A DNA stretch of 64,000 bases from Caballeronia arationis. Its GTDB lineage: Bacteria; Pseudomonadota; Gammaproteobacteria; Burkholderiales; Burkholderiaceae. Each line of letters begins with the position of its first letter. The stretch's first letter is position 1. Location: the NCBI RefSeq assembly GCF_001544975.2, contig NZ_FCOG02000001.1, positions 62,001-126,000 of the forward strand, in the 5' to 3' direction. Of the stretch, positions 36,309 through 46,332 are shown in pieces. The position numbers were made by a program, and so were the translations under genes. The notes under the pieces were generated by a model. The model saw nothing but the letters and a program-made list of their open reading frames with translations, made no database searches and had not been told where the DNA came from.

Positions 36309-37436
36309 TTAAATGATTTCGAGGTCGGCGCGCAGTGCGCCCGCCGCTTTCATCGATTGCAGAATCGAGATCAGGTCGGCCGGCGTCGCGCCGAGCGCGT
36401 TGAGCGCCTTCACGACATCCGCGAGATTCGCGCCCGCCGACAGCATCTTCAGCGCGCCGCTTTCCTGCTTCAACTGGATCTGTGACTGCTTGGCGGCCAC
36501 GGTCTGGCCGTTCGAGAACGCGCCCGGCTGGCTCACCGCCGTCTGCGTGTTGATGACGACTGACAGGTTGCCGTGCGCCACCGCGCAGTTCTGCAGCGTG
36601 ACCATCTGGTTCATCACGATCGAACCGGTGCGCGCGTTCAGGATCACCTTCGCGGCGGCCTGCGCCGGCTTCACGTCGATGTTCTGCAACTGCGCCATGA
36701 ACGACACCTGTTCAGACGCGTCGCTCGGCGCGCGCAACTGGATCGTGCGGCCGTCGAGCGCGATCGCCGTGCCCATGCCGAACTGGTTGTTCACCGCGGC
36801 GACGATTTTCTGCGTCGTGTCGAAGTCCATCTCGCGCAGTTCCATCTGCATCGTGCCGCCAGCCTGCGTGATGGCGTTCGGCACCGCGCGCTCGACGATC
36901 GCGCCGCCCGAGATGCGCCCGACCGCGAGCTGGTTCACCTGTACCTTGCTGCCGTTCGCGCTCGCACCCGCGCCGCCGACGACGAGGTTGCCCTGCGCCA
37001 TCGCGTAGACCTGGCCGTCGGCGCCCTTCAGCGGCGCCATCAGGAGCGTGCCGCCGCGCAGGCTCTTCGCGTTGCCGAGCGAAGAAACCGTCACGTCGAT
37101 CGCTTCGCCGGGACGCGAGAACGGCGGCAGCGTCGCCGTCACCATCACGGCCGCGACGTTCTTAAGCTGCATGTTCTGCGTGCTGGCCGAATTCAGCGTG
37201 ATGCCGAGGTTGCCTAGCATGTTGGTCAGGCTCTGCGTGGTGAACGGCGTCTGCATCGTCTGGTCGCCGGTGCCGTCGAGGCCCACGACGAGGCCGTAGC
37301 CGATCAGCGGGTTATCGCGCACGCCCTGGAACGACACGAGGTCCTTCAGGCGTTCGGCATGCGCCCGCTCGGGCAAGGCGGCCGCCACGGCGAGCGCAGC
37401 GAGCGCAACGGCGAGAAGTTTGGTGAGGATATTCAT
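36309..37436 (-). CDS. flgI: Flagellar P-ring protein FlgI
   Basis: 375 residues from ATG 37436, two bases after the flgH stop. A Sec signal peptide ends near residue 27 (LPERAHA-E). The mature start [32 protein letters not shown] is a strong FlgI signature (here noted in pieces: [20 protein letters not shown]). Builds the periplasmic P ring around the rod in the peptidoglycan layer. Confidence 0.97.
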   Translation of the reverse strand: MNILTKLLAVALAALAVAAALPERAHAERLKDLVSFQGVRDNPLIGYGLVVGLDGTGDQTMQTPFTTQSLTNMLGNLGITLNSASTQNMQLKNVAAVMVTATLPPFSRPGEAIDVTVSSLGNAKSLRGGTLLMAPLKGADGQVYAMAQGNLVVGGAGASANGSKVQVNQLAVGRISGGAIVERAVPNAITQAGGTMQMELREMDFDTTQKIVAAVNNQFGMGTAIALDGRTIQLRAPSDASEQVSFMAQLQNIDVKPAQAAAKVILNARTGSIVMNQMVTLQNCAVAHGNLSVVINTQTAVSQPGAFSNGQTVAAKQSQIQLKQESGALKMLSAGANLADVVKALNALGATPADLISILQSMKAAGALRADLEII

Positions 37437-37438
37437 GA

Positions 37439-38146
37439 TCAGAACGGCGCCAGGTTGAGGAAGAAGCGCTGCAGCCAGCCCATGTTCTGCGCTTCGTCGA
37501 TATAGCCCTTCGCCGAGTACTCGATCTTCGCGTCCGCGACCTGCGTCGAGAAGACCGTGTTGCTTCCGGAGATGGTCGTCGGGTTGACGACGCCGGAGAA
37601 GCGCACGAATTCGTTGCCCTGGTTGATGAGCATCTGCTTTTCGCCGCTCACCTGCAGGTTGCCGTTCGGCAGCACGCCGGTGACGGTCACCGTCAGCGTG
37701 CCGTTGAACGTGTTGGCCGCGCTGGCGCCGCCGGTCGCGGTGAACTTGTTCGCGCCCGACGCCGAAAGCGTGGTGTTGTTGAAGAGGCCGCCGAAGATGC
37801 CCGGCGAGACCGGCACCGCGAACGAGCCGTTGCCCGCGCGGTTGGTGTTGGCCGCCGACGACTTCGTCGCGTTCACGTTCTCCGAGATCACGATGGTCAG
37901 GATGTCGCCGACATTGCGCGGACGCTGGTCTTCGAACAGCGGCCGGCCGGCATAGCCCGCGTTGTAGATCGCGCCGGGGCTCTGCGTGTTCGCGGGCGGC
38001 GCGGGCGGGCGGGCCGTCATCGGCTGCTGCACGATCGGCTCCTTCGGCACGAGGCCGCACGCGGCGAGCGCCGCGCCGAGCGCGAGCGCCGGGGCGAGGC
38101 GCGCAGCACGACGTGAAGCGCGGGCAATTGAAAAGGTAAGCGACAT
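37439..38146 (-). CDS. flgH: Flagellar L-ring lipoprotein FlgH
   Basis: 235 residues with a lipoprotein signal: lipobox LAAC at residues 27-30. Family motifs: [19 protein letters not shown], the [19 protein letters not shown] segment, and [15 protein letters not shown] at the C-terminus. Forms the L ring in the outer membrane. Confidence 0.96.
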   Translation of the reverse strand: MSLTFSIARASRRAARLAPALALGAALAACGLVPKEPIVQQPMTARPPAPPANTQSPGAIYNAGYAGRPLFEDQRPRNVGDILTIVISENVNATKSSAANTNRAGNGSFAVPVSPGIFGGLFNNTTLSASGANKFTATGGASAANTFNGTLTVTVTGVLPNGNLQVSGEKQMLINQGNEFVRFSGVVNPTTISGSNTVFSTQVADAKIEYSAKGYIDEAQNMGWLQRFFLNLAPF

Positions 38147-38190
38147 CTTGATGGTCCGTCTGATCTTGCGAGGCTCGAAACCGGCGAGCC

Positions 38191-38979
38191 TTAAACCTGC
38201 ATCTGGGAAAGCGTCTGCAGCATCTGGTCCGAGGTGGTCACGGCCTTGCTGTTGATCTCGTACGCGCGCTGGGTCTGGATCATGTTGACCAGCTCCTGCA
38301 CGACGTTCACGTTCGACGCTTCCACATAGCCCTGCTGCAGCGTACCGGCGCCGTTCAGGCCCGGCTGCGTCACGTTCGGCGCGCCCGACGAGCCCGTCTC
38401 CGCGAACAGGTTTTCACCGCGCGCATTGAGACCGGCCGGGTTGATGAAGGTCGCGACCTGGATTGCGCCGACCTGCACGCTCGCCGTGCTGCCCTGCTGC
38501 GTGATCGAGACGGTGCCGTCGGAACCGATCGTGATCGACGTCGCGGTCTGCGGGATCGTGATGGCCGGGTTGACCTGGTAGCCGCTCGACGTCACGAGCT
38601 GGCCCTGTGCGTTGGTCTGGAACGATCCGTCGCGCGTGTAGGAGGTCGTGCCGTCGGGCATCGTCACCTGGAAGAAGCCCTGGCCGTTGATTGCGACGTC
38701 CTTCGAGTTGCCGGTCTGTTGCAGGTTGCCCTGCGTGTAGAGACGCTCGGTCGCAACTTGCTGCACGCCGGTGCCGAGCTGGCTGCCGGAAGCGAGTTCG
38801 GTCTGCTGCGTTGAGTTCGCGCCCGGCTGACGGACGGTCTGGTACAGCAGGTCTTCGAACACCGCGCGCGAGCCCTTGAAGCCGTTGGTGCTTACGTTGG
38901 CGAGGTTGTTCGAAATCACGTCCATCTGCGACTGCTGCGCATTCATGCCAGTCGCGGCGATATAAAGAGAGCGGTTCAT
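38191..38979 (-). CDS. flgG: Flagellar distal rod protein FlgG
   Basis: 262 residues. [20 protein letters not shown] and [20 protein letters not shown] at the N-terminus and [20 protein letters not shown] at the C-terminus are diagnostic for FlgG. Distal rod subunit, exported through the flagellar gate. Confidence 0.97.
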   Translation of the reverse strand: MNRSLYIAATGMNAQQSQMDVISNNLANVSTNGFKGSRAVFEDLLYQTVRQPGANSTQQTELASGSQLGTGVQQVATERLYTQGNLQQTGNSKDVAINGQGFFQVTMPDGTTSYTRDGSFQTNAQGQLVTSSGYQVNPAITIPQTATSITIGSDGTVSITQQGSTASVQVGAIQVATFINPAGLNARGENLFAETGSSGAPNVTQPGLNGAGTLQQGYVEASNVNVVQELVNMIQTQRAYEINSKAVTTSDQMLQTLSQMQV

Positions 38980-39013
38980 GTTGCGTTATGTCCTGTGTGC
39001 GCTTGGTCAGCGA

Positions 39014-39766
39014 TTAGCTGAAGTTGAGCAGCTTGTTGGCCGACTGCTCGTTCTGGTCCGCCGATTCCATCAGCTTCGTCTGCATCTGGAACTGCCGCGC
39101 GTTGGTGATCATCGAGACCATCGCCGCGACCGGGTTCACGTTGCTGCCTTCGAGCGATGCCGGCGCCACCACGACGCTCGGATCGGCATCGGCCGGATCG
39201 CCGCTGGCGGTGCGAAAGAGGCCGTCGTCGCTGCGCGAGAGCGTCGACGAATCCGGGTTCACGAGCTTGAGCTGATCGACGATCGCAATCGCCGTCGGCG
39301 GATCGCCCGGCATCAGCGTGGAGACCGTGCCGTCCTTGCCGATCGTCACCTGGGCGCCCGGCGGAATCGAGAGCGGACCGCCGTTGCCGAGTACCGGCAG
39401 GTTGTTCGCCGTGACGAGCTGGCCGTTCTGGTCGACGTGCAGGTTGCCTGCGCGCGTGTACGCCTCGCTGCCGTCTGCGGCCTGCACGGAGAGCCAGCCC
39501 GGACCCTGGACCGCGACGTCGAGCGGGTTGCCGGTCTGCTGGATCGGGCCCGGCGTGTAGTCCGCCGTGGGCGTCGACGACAGCACGAAGCTGCGCGTCG
39601 TGCCATCCGCCGACTCGTTCTCGAACGTCATCGGCACCGAGCGGAACGCGGCGAGTTGCGCGCGAAAACCCGTCGTCGATGCGTTCGCGAGATTGTTGGC
39701 CACCACGCTCTGTTGCTCGAGCGCCTGTGCGGCGCCCGTCATCGCGGTGTAGATCAGACGGTCCAT
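39014..39766 (-). CDS. flgF: Flagellar proximal rod protein FlgF
   Basis: 250 residues. MDRLIYTAMTGAAQALEQQ and VVANNLANASTTGFRAQLA at the N-terminus, with the rod-type C-terminus (NPVAAMVSMITNARQFQMQ). Slightly shorter than FlgG, as is usual. Confidence 0.96.
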   Translation of the reverse strand: MDRLIYTAMTGAAQALEQQSVVANNLANASTTGFRAQLAAFRSVPMTFENESADGTTRSFVLSSTPTADYTPGPIQQTGNPLDVAVQGPGWLSVQAADGSEAYTRAGNLHVDQNGQLVTANNLPVLGNGGPLSIPPGAQVTIGKDGTVSTLMPGDPPTAIAIVDQLKLVNPDSSTLSRSDDGLFRTASGDPADADPSVVVAPASLEGSNVNPVAAMVSMITNARQFQMQTKLMESADQNEQSANKLLNFS

Positions 39767-39797
39767 GTGAAGCTCTCTCTCGTGTCAGCCGTGCTGC

Positions 39798-41012
39798 TTA
39801 CAGGTTGATTAGCGTCTGGTCGACGGTCTGCTGCGTCTTGATCGTCTGCGCGTTCGCCTGATAGTTGCGCTGCGCGGTGATCAGGTTCACCAGTTCGCTC
39901 GTCAGGTCGACGTTCGAATTCTCGACCGCGCCGCCCTGCAGCGTGCCGTGGTTGGTCGAGCCGGGCACCGACACCTGCGGCGCGCCCGAAGCGGAAGTCT
40001 GTGCGAACACGTTCCCGCCGAGGTTCTGCAGGCCGTTCTGGTTGTTGAAGTTGGCGATCGCGATCTGGCCGAGCGCCTGCGTCTTGCCGTTCGAATAATT
40101 GCCGGTGAGCGTGCCGTCGGTGCCGACCGAGAAGCCCGTCAGTTCGCCCGACGTGTAGCCGTCCTGGATCACGTTCGTCACGCCGCTCTTCGCGCCGTAC
40201 TGCGTCGTGCCCGTGAAGTCCATCGTCATCGTCTGGTTGGTCGCGCCGCCGTCCGCGCCGTTCGGAATCGAGAACGAGACCTTGCCGCCCGAGGTCAGGT
40301 TGCCGGAGGTGTCGAAGGCGAGCGTGCTGATCTTGGTGGCGTTCGTGACCGGATCGCCCGAGCCCGAGTACGCGTCCCAGGAGCCGGTCGAGTTCTTCAC
40401 GAAGTAGACCGACACCTTCTGCGTGCCGCCGAGCGAGTCGTACACATCAACCGAAGTGGACGTGTTGTAGCTTTTCGCGTCGGTTGCGTCGAACGGCGTG
40501 GTGGTCGGCGTCGCGTCCTGCGAATTCAGGTTGAACTGGGTCTGGACCTTGGTGGTCGCCGAGGGCGCGATGTTCGAGGTCGGCACGGTCAGCGGCACGG
40601 TGCTCGCGCTGTTGACGACGCCCTTCGAATCCGCCGCGTAGCCCATCAGCTGCAGGCCGGCGCTGTTGACGATCTTGCCGGTGTTGTCGAGGTGGAACAC
40701 GCCGTTGCGCGAGTAGACGGTCGAGCCGTTGTTCGACAGCTGATAGAAGCCGTTGCCGTTGATCGCGACGTCGAGCGCCTGGTTGGTGGTCGTGATCGTG
40801 CCTTGCGAGAACTGCTGCTGCACTTCGGAAAGGCGCGAACCGATGCCGATCTGGTTGCTGACGGCCGTCGCCATCGAACTGGCGTACATGTCCGCGAACT
40901 GCGCCTGGCCCTGTTTGAAGCCGACGGTGTTCGCGTTCGCGATGTTGTTGCCGATGACGTCGAGGTCGCTCGATGCGCCCGACAATCCACTCAATGCCTG
41001 TTGGTAACCCAT
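39798..41012 (-). CDS. flgE: Flagellar hook protein FlgE
   Basis: 404 residues. MGYQQALSGLSGASSDLDVI and GNNIANANTVGFKQGQAQF at the N-terminus and VDLTSELVNLITAQRNYQAN at the C-terminus match FlgE. The middle is longer and Thr/Ser/Gly-rich, forming the hook's outer domains. Major hook subunit. Confidence 0.97.
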   Translation of the reverse strand: MGYQQALSGLSGASSDLDVIGNNIANANTVGFKQGQAQFADMYASSMATAVSNQIGIGSRLSEVQQQFSQGTITTTNQALDVAINGNGFYQLSNNGSTVYSRNGVFHLDNTGKIVNSAGLQLMGYAADSKGVVNSASTVPLTVPTSNIAPSATTKVQTQFNLNSQDATPTTTPFDATDAKSYNTSTSVDVYDSLGGTQKVSVYFVKNSTGSWDAYSGSGDPVTNATKISTLAFDTSGNLTSGGKVSFSIPNGADGGATNQTMTMDFTGTTQYGAKSGVTNVIQDGYTSGELTGFSVGTDGTLTGNYSNGKTQALGQIAIANFNNQNGLQNLGGNVFAQTSASGAPQVSVPGSTNHGTLQGGAVENSNVDLTSELVNLITAQRNYQANAQTIKTQQTVDQTLINL

Positions 41013-41055
41013 GACGGTCTCCGCTCGGAAATTTCGAAAATTCGGTTGATGAGGT

Positions 41056-41784
41056 TTAGAGGATCGACGCGACGCTCGTCAGCCCGACGGTCTTGCCGTT
41101 CGCGAGCTTGAGCCCGGTCGTGCCGTCCGCCTGCTGCACGACGCTTTGCACCTGCGCGGCGGAGAGCGTCGTCGCGGTGGCCGCGACGCCGTTGATCGTC
41201 CCTTGCGCGGTGATCGTGTAGCTGCCGTCCGGCAGCGTCGCGCCGGTCGTATCTGTCGGCGTCCAGCCCGTGACCGGCACCACGCCGGCCGACTGCGCGC
41301 CGAGCTTGATCGTGTTGACGATCTGGCCCGCCGAGTTCTTCACCACGAGGTTCAGGTCGCTGACATCGTTCGCGAGCTGCACGCCAAAGCTCGACGACTT
41401 GCCGCTCGACACCGTCACGTCGCTGCCCGAAGCCAGCACGGTCGAGCCGATCAGGAGCGCCGCCTGGGTCGACTGGCCCGCGGAAAGCTGCGTCGCGAGC
41501 GAGCTGAGCGACGTGTTCAACTGGCCGATGCCCGTCACCGTGTTGATCTGCGCGAGCTGCGAGGTCATCTGCGAGCTGTCGGCGGGGTTGGTCGGGTCCT
41601 GGTTCTTCAGCTGCGTCACGAGCAGCGTGAGGAACGTGTTCTGCAAATCCGACGCGGATTGGGTACCGGTCTTGGAACTCGTCGTCGACGAAGTCGAAGA
41701 AGACGACGAAGTGCCGTTCATGGTGTCGAGCAGCGTCTGCGACACAGTGGTGCCGTTGCTGCCGATCGAGGTGCTGGTAGTCAC
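41056..41784 (-). CDS. flgD: Flagellar hook-cap protein FlgD
   Basis: 242 residues. The N-terminal conserved region TFLTLLVTQLKNQDPTNPAD is the FlgD hallmark; it is followed by tudor-like and FnIII-like domains (GWTPTDTTGATLPDGSYTIT). The first 40 residues are a Ser/Thr-rich export region. Scaffold for hook polymerisation. Confidence 0.95.
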   Translation of the reverse strand: MTTSTSIGSNGTTVSQTLLDTMNGTSSSSSTSSTTSSKTGTQSASDLQNTFLTLLVTQLKNQDPTNPADSSQMTSQLAQINTVTGIGQLNTSLSSLATQLSAGQSTQAALLIGSTVLASGSDVTVSSGKSSSFGVQLANDVSDLNLVVKNSAGQIVNTIKLGAQSAGVVPVTGWTPTDTTGATLPDGSYTITAQGTINGVAATATTLSAAQVQSVVQQADGTTGLKLANGKTVGLTSVASIL

Positions 41785-41800
41785 GTGGTTGTCCTTGGGT

Positions 41801-42226
41801 TCAGGTGCCGATCGTCAGGGTCTTGAGCATCAGCTGCTTGGCGGTATTGAGCGTCTCGACGTTCGCCTGATACGAACGCGACGCGGAAATCATGTTGACC
41901 ATTTCCTGCACCGGATCGACGTTCGGCAGCGTCACGTAGCCGTTTTCGTCGGCGGCAGGATTACTCGGGTCGTAGCTCGTCTTCATCGGAGTCGGATCGT
42001 CGATGACGCCCGTCACCTGCACGCCGCCGACCTGTTGCCCGGACGCCGTGCGCGCACCACCGAGCGGATCGACCGCGAACACGACCTGCTTCGCCTTGTA
42101 CGGCTGGCCGTCGGGGCCGGTCGTGCTGTCGGCGTTCGCCAGGTTCGACGCCGTCACGTTCAGGCGCTGCGCCTGCGCGGACATCGCCGAGCCGGCAACG
42201 TTAAAAATGTTCATCAGGGATGGCAT
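41801..42226 (-). CDS. flgC: Flagellar rod protein FlgC
   Basis: 141 residues, the usual FlgC length. N-terminal [20 protein letters not shown] and [20 protein letters not shown]-terminal [20 protein letters not shown]. Proximal rod subunit. 14 bases after flgB. Confidence 0.97.
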   Translation of the reverse strand: MPSLMNIFNVAGSAMSAQAQRLNVTASNLANADSTTGPDGQPYKAKQVVFAVDPLGGARTASGQQVGGVQVTGVIDDPTPMKTSYDPSNPAADENGYVTLPNVDPVQEMVNMISASRSYQANVETLNTAKQLMLKTLTIGT

Positions 42227-42240
42227 CGCTTTTCCTTCCT

Positions 42241-42744
42241 TTACTGTCCGCCGTTCGACGTGATCGCCGAGAGCATCGACTTGATCTGCCCCGAGATCAC
42301 CGTCATGCCGGCTTCGAAGTGCAGTGCGTTGTCGGCGAACTGGACGCGCTCGGCGTCTAGGTCGACCGTGTTGCCGTCGAGCGACGGCTGGCTCGGAATC
42401 CGGTACGCGAGACGGCCGTAGTCGTCCGTCGAGCCGCCCGTGGACTTGAGCGTCGTCGTGCCCGCCATGTGGCCGGTCGCGGTCGCCGCCATCGACATCC
42501 CGCTCGACACGCTGACGGGCTGCGCCATCGCGAGCGGTGCCGAGTTCGATGTCGCGGTGCCCGCCGTCGAGCCGCCCGTCTTCTTCAGCGCGCCCGCGAG
42601 CGAGCTCGCGAAGTCGACGTCGCGGGCCTTGTAGCCCGGCGTGTCGGCGTTCGCAATATTCGACGACAGCAATTCCTGCCGGTAAGCGCGCACGTTCAGC
42701 GCTTCGCGGCCGAACGCCAGTTCCTTGTCGAGTTTGTCCAGCAT
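42241..42744 (-). CDS. flgB: Flagellar rod protein FlgB
   Basis: 167 residues from ATG 42744 ([20 protein letters not shown]) with AAGGAG upstream. [19 protein letters not shown] is the family core; the region after residue 60 has an Ala/Thr/Ser-rich insertion, making it somewhat longer than enterobacterial FlgB (138). First gene of flgBCDEFGHIJ, divergent from flgA. Confidence 0.95.
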   Translation of the reverse strand: MLDKLDKELAFGREALNVRAYRQELLSSNIANADTPGYKARDVDFASSLAGALKKTGGSTAGTATSNSAPLAMAQPVSVSSGMSMAATATGHMAGTTTLKSTGGSTDDYGRLAYRIPSQPSLDGNTVDLDAERVQFADNALHFEAGMTVISGQIKSMLSAITSNGGQ

Positions 42745-43016
42745 TCCCGGGTCGCTCCTTTCGCGTTTCCTAGACCTTTTCCTCATCCGGTCTCACGTCG
42801 ATGCGGCTCGCGAGACCTTTTTGCATGTGACGAATCTTAGGAGCGCACCGCAAGATCCAATCAGACGAATAACCGGGGAAGCGGGCCTCTATTCGGGGCT
42901 TGAGCGCGGCGGCCGATATCTAGAATTCTTCTCGTGGCCCGGGTTCCGCTTTCGCCGCATGGATGGGAAGACCCGGGAAGTGATGGTTTGGCCGCTTGTG
43001 CCGAGGGAGAGATGTA

Positions 43017-44372
43017 ATGAGCAGGTCCGCTTCGCATCGGCCGGACGCCGGGGTTATCGTCGGGATGGCTTCGCGCCACGCCGGGCACAAGTCCGGCCGG
43101 TCGCTCCGTTCGGCGCGTTCGCTCGCGAGCGGCGTCGCGCTGGCCTTCGGCATGGCCGGACAGGTCATCGCGCAGGAAGGCGGGCCGATCATGATTCCCG
43201 GCAACGCCGAAACGAATCCAGCCGCGCTGACCGCCATGGCGAAGAACGCGGGCATGTCGGAGACGGCGACGACGCCTGCGGTATCGAACGCTCCGGCCGT
43301 GTCTGCGATGAATACGCCGCGGCCGCGCGGCTACACGGCCGCCGCGACCGCGGCCGACGCCGCCATGCAGAGCGCCGCCCGCGCGCTCGACGCGCACGCC
43401 GAAGCCGCCGACGACACGATGTCGGACGCGAACGGCATGATCGTGATTCCGGGACCGGGCGAGGCGAAAAGCCCGCCGGCCGTCGCAAATCGGGCACCGA
43501 ACGCAAGTTCCGCCACTCCCGCCAGCCTGCCGCGCGTGCAGTCCGTCTCGGCAGCGCGCGAGGTGACGCCCGTGGTGGTCGTGCCCGACAGCGCGCAGGC
43601 TTCCGGGAAGGCTGCCGGCTCCAACGCGGCGCGGCCGATTGCTGCCGCGGCGGCAGCGCCCGTCGCGACGCGCGCGGCTCCGGTCCCCGCACGCATCGCC
43701 ACGGCCAGCGCGGCCAGCCCAAATCCGAATCCGAATCCGAACGCCCAGGCCACGCAGGACGGCGAGGCCATTCGCGCCGCTGCGCTTGCCTTCGTCCAGC
43801 AACAGGCGGCGGGCCTGCCCGGCAAGCCCGATATCACGGTGATGCCGGTGTTCCCGCGCGGCCTCGCGCCCTGCACGTCGCTCGATCCGTTCATGCCGAC
43901 GGGCGCCCGCCTCTGGGGCCGCACGACCGTCGGCGTGCGCTGCGCAGGCGAGCATCCCTGGACGCTCTATTTACAAGTGCGCGTCTCGATCAACGCGACC
44001 TACTACCTCGCCGCACGCGCCATCGCGCCGGGCGAAGTGCTGTCGAGCGCCGACCTGCTCGCCCGCGACGGTGACCTGACCTCGATGCCGCAGGCCGTCG
44101 TCACCGATCCGACCCAGGCCGTCGGCGCTGTCGCGCTCTCGCGCGTGCCCGCCGGCCTGCCGCTGCGTACGGACATGCTGCGCGGCGCGTCATCGGTGTC
44201 GATCGGGCAGAACGTGCGCGTCGTAGCCGACGGCTCCGGCTTCTCCATTTCCGCCGAGGGCAGCGCAATGAACAACGCCGCGCCCGGCCAGCAGGTTCGC
44301 GTGAAAACGTCCGCCGGGCAGATCATCACCGGCGTCGTGAAGGACAGCCAGACGGTCGAAATCCGGCTCTGA
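43017..44372 (+). CDS. flgA: Flagellar P-ring assembly chaperone FlgA, with long N-terminal extension
   Basis: 451 residues from ATG 43017, about twice the usual length. The last ~210 residues are normal FlgA: FPRGLAPCTSLDPFMPTGAR, TYYLAARAIAPGEVLSSADL (SAF domain), LPLRTDMLRGASSVSIGQNV and GQIITGVVKDSQTVEIRL. The preceding ~210 residues are Ala/Pro-rich and low complexity with a hydrophobic stretch (ASGVALAFGMAGQVIAQ) that could act as the signal sequence, two related IPG-containing motifs (IMIPGNAETNPAAL and MIVIPGPGEAKSPPA), and an Asn-Pro repeat. GGGAGAG precedes the start. Acts in the periplasm to help FlgI assemble. Confidence 0.9.
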   Translation: MSRSASHRPDAGVIVGMASRHAGHKSGRSLRSARSLASGVALAFGMAGQVIAQEGGPIMIPGNAETNPAALTAMAKNAGMSETATTPAVSNAPAVSAMNTPRPRGYTAAATAADAAMQSAARALDAHAEAADDTMSDANGMIVIPGPGEAKSPPAVANRAPNASSATPASLPRVQSVSAAREVTPVVVVPDSAQASGKAAGSNAARPIAAAAAAPVATRAAPVPARIATASAASPNPNPNPNAQATQDGEAIRAAALAFVQQQAAGLPGKPDITVMPVFPRGLAPCTSLDPFMPTGARLWGRTTVGVRCAGEHPWTLYLQVRVSINATYYLAARAIAPGEVLSSADLLARDGDLTSMPQAVVTDPTQAVGAVALSRVPAGLPLRTDMLRGASSVSIGQNVRVVADGSGFSISAEGSAMNNAAPGQQVRVKTSAGQIITGVVKDSQTVEIRL

Positions 44373-44504
44373 AGGCTTCGAATGAGCGGTACCGCGCATT
44401 TGTTGCAATTTGTTGCAAATGGTTAAAAATGCGCGAAAGCCTTACTGGACAAGGCTTTGATGGACGCGGTGTCCGACCGGGCGGTTCCGGGACGCGAGGC
44501 AGGT

Positions 44505-44532
44505 TAAAGTTTTTACACTGTCACGCCGATAA
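44505..44532 (+). promoter_or_regulatory. Sigma-28 (FliA) type promoter for flgMN
   Basis: TAAAGTTT, 12 bases, GCCGATAA: both hexamer-octamer blocks are perfect, the spacing one longer than the usual 11. It lies 30 bases before the flgM start and gives the classic feedback in which FliA makes its own inhibitor. Confidence 0.85.
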
Positions 44533-44561
44533 AGGAATCAACTCGTTCGGGAATGCACATC

Positions 44562-44888
44562 GTGAAAATCGATTCGAATAGCAACACCAGTCTCGCGGCC
44601 CTTCAAGAAGGTACGCAACGCGCATCGCAAAGCGATGCAAAAGGTGCCGTGAGCACCACGCAGCAGTCGGGTACGGCGAGCACGCCGCAGTCGACGGTGA
44701 GCCTGTCGCCCTTGTCGGCGGACCTGCGCGCTTCGAACGCGTCTGACGTCGATACGGCGAAAGTCGCGTCGATGAAGGCCGCGCTTCGCGACGGCAGCTA
44801 CTCGATCGACTCGGGCAAGATCGCCGACGGCTTGCTCGGCAACGCCCGCGACCTGCTGCAAACGAAAACCCCGCCGACCGGCGGCTGA
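44562..44888 (+). CDS. flgM: Anti-sigma-28 factor FlgM
   Basis: 108 residues from GTG 44562 (VKIDSNSNTS), with GGGAA eight bases upstream; ATG 44553 adds three residues and is the alternative. The C-terminal FliA-binding helices are visible (DTAKVASMKAALRDGSYSID, GKIADGLLGNARDLL). FlgM holds FliA until the hook is complete, then is exported. Under its own sigma-28 promoter. Confidence 0.92.
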   Translation: MKIDSNSNTSLAALQEGTQRASQSDAKGAVSTTQQSGTASTPQSTVSLSPLSADLRASNASDVDTAKVASMKAALRDGSYSIDSGKIADGLLGNARDLLQTKTPPTGG

Positions 44889-45022
44889 GACGAGCGAAAG
44901 CGCCGCGAGCGGTAAAACGCGCGCGGTGAAGCAAGACTCTCTCGCATCGTCATGACGGTGCTGCCGGGCGGCTTTTTTGACCCTGACCGCGCGATTGCGG
45001 TCGAGCGTTTTAGCGAGTCGCA

Positions 45023-45466
45023 ATGAAAGACGCCCTGCTTGCCACTGTTATCGATGAACTCGCCGCCGTCGAGGCGTTCGAGTCGCTCCTTGCCTTTGAA
45101 GAGAAGGCGTTGATCGCGGCGTCGCCGCTAGAGGCACTGCCGCCGATCATCGAGCAGAAAACCGCGTTGACCGAGCAGATCGCCGGGCTGGAGAAGCAGC
45201 GCGACGCGCAGCTTGCCGCGCTCGGATTCGCCACCGGCTTTGCGGGAATGGAAGCGGCGGTCGCCGCGGACGAACGGCTCGTCGACCACTGGAATCTGCT
45301 GCGGGCCGCCGCCACACGCGCGCGGCAAGGCAATAACAGCAATGGCGTCCTGATCCGCACGCGCATGGAATACAACCGGCGCGCGCTCGCGGAACTGCGC
45401 ATCGCGCCTGCGAAATCGGGCTTCTACGGGCCCGACGGGCGCGTGCCGGGCGTGATGGGGCTCTGA
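45023..45466 (+). CDS. flgN: Flagellar chaperone FlgN
   Basis: 147 residues, highly helical (LLATVIDELAAVEAFESLL, LPPIIEQKTALTEQIAGLE), ending in a tail RVPGVMGL. FlgN family chaperones bind the C-termini of FlgK and FlgL. It follows flgM after 134 bases, the normal flgM-flgN order, presumably on the same transcript. Confidence 0.88.
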   Translation: MKDALLATVIDELAAVEAFESLLAFEEKALIAASPLEALPPIIEQKTALTEQIAGLEKQRDAQLAALGFATGFAGMEAAVAADERLVDHWNLLRAAATRARQGNNSNGVLIRTRMEYNRRALAELRIAPAKSGFYGPDGRVPGVMGL

Positions 45467-45509
45467 AACGGCGTCGGCGCGCTCGCTTATCGAACGCGCC
45501 TTGCCGTTT
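45466..45509. terminator. Bidirectional terminator between flgN and gspN
   Basis: AAACGGC (45466) pairs with GCCGTTT (45503), and GGCGCG with CGCGCC inside, separated by a small internal loop. It overlaps the flgN stop and lies 4 bases from the gspN end, so it can serve both convergent genes. Confidence 0.6.
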
Positions 45510-45512
45510 CCG

Positions 45513-46292
45513 TCAGCGCACGAACGCCAGCGCGACCGTATTCGGGTCCGTGTGCCGTCCAAGCAGATTGAGCAGGCCCGCGAGGTTTTCGCGGGCTTCC
45601 GGCGCGGCGCTCGCCGTGCCGTGGAACTCGGTCGACTGCGGCGAAAGCGTGCCGTGGCCGTCGAGCATCAGCGGGCCTTTGCCGGTCGAGAGATCGATCG
45701 TCGCGGAGGCTCCCTGCGCCTGCAATACCACCCGATACGACCCGAGCGGCTTCACGCGCGACACGCGCGAGCCGATGTCGTTGAGCGACACGACGAGCTG
45801 GCCATACGTCTTGCGCCCGAGCACGCGCCAGTCGGTCCACGAAAGGCGCACGTCGCCGTCGATGTCGAGCGTGTTGAACGGCGCCCCGAGCCCGCTCAAA
45901 AGCGCCGCCGGCACGACGATCGCGCCCGGCGACACCGTCGCTCCACGCGGCGCCGCGTCGACCGTGACGGCATCGGGCATCGCCTGCGTCTGGCGCATCG
46001 TCATGTGCACGCGGCCGGTGAAAAGCGGCCAGAAGGCCGTCGTCCATTCGATCCGCCCCGGCAGCAGCGTTGCGCCGCTGCCGTCCGGGCCCGCCGCCAG
46101 CATCAGCGAGGCGGACCCTTGCCAGAGCGAGCCGGCCGGATCGACGAGATTGACGTGGCCGCCCGTCGTCTTCGAGAACTGCGGCACGATCCAGGCGGCC
46201 GGCATCATTGCGAGCAGCGTGAAAAGCACCGACAGCACCGCCACCATGATGGGCGGCAGCGCGGCGCGCGCGCGGCGCGTCCAGTAGCTCAT
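45513..46292 (-). CDS. gspN: Type II secretion protein GspN
   Basis: 259 residues: N-terminal TM helix (PPIMVAVLSVLFTLLAMMPA) and a periplasmic GspN domain (VDPAGSLWQGSASLML near the start, LDIDGDVRLSWTDWRVLGRK in the middle). GspN is optional in T2SS and its role is not settled. Last gene of the gsp operon. Confidence 0.9.
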   Translation of the reverse strand: MSYWTRRARAALPPIMVAVLSVLFTLLAMMPAAWIVPQFSKTTGGHVNLVDPAGSLWQGSASLMLAAGPDGSGATLLPGRIEWTTAFWPLFTGRVHMTMRQTQAMPDAVTVDAAPRGATVSPGAIVVPAALLSGLGAPFNTLDIDGDVRLSWTDWRVLGRKTYGQLVVSLNDIGSRVSRVKPLGSYRVVLQAQGASATIDLSTGKGPLMLDGHGTLSPQSTEFHGTASAAPEARENLAGLLNLLGRHTDPNTVALAFVR

Positions 46293-46332
46293 GGGCGCGG
46301 CCTCTCGTTGCTGCCGCTCGCGTTGCCGTCCC

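Noticed and set aside
43722..43742. AATCCG repeats in flgA as a phase-variation switch
   Set aside because: Units are six bases, so changes in number keep the frame and only alter the length of an Asn-Pro repeat.
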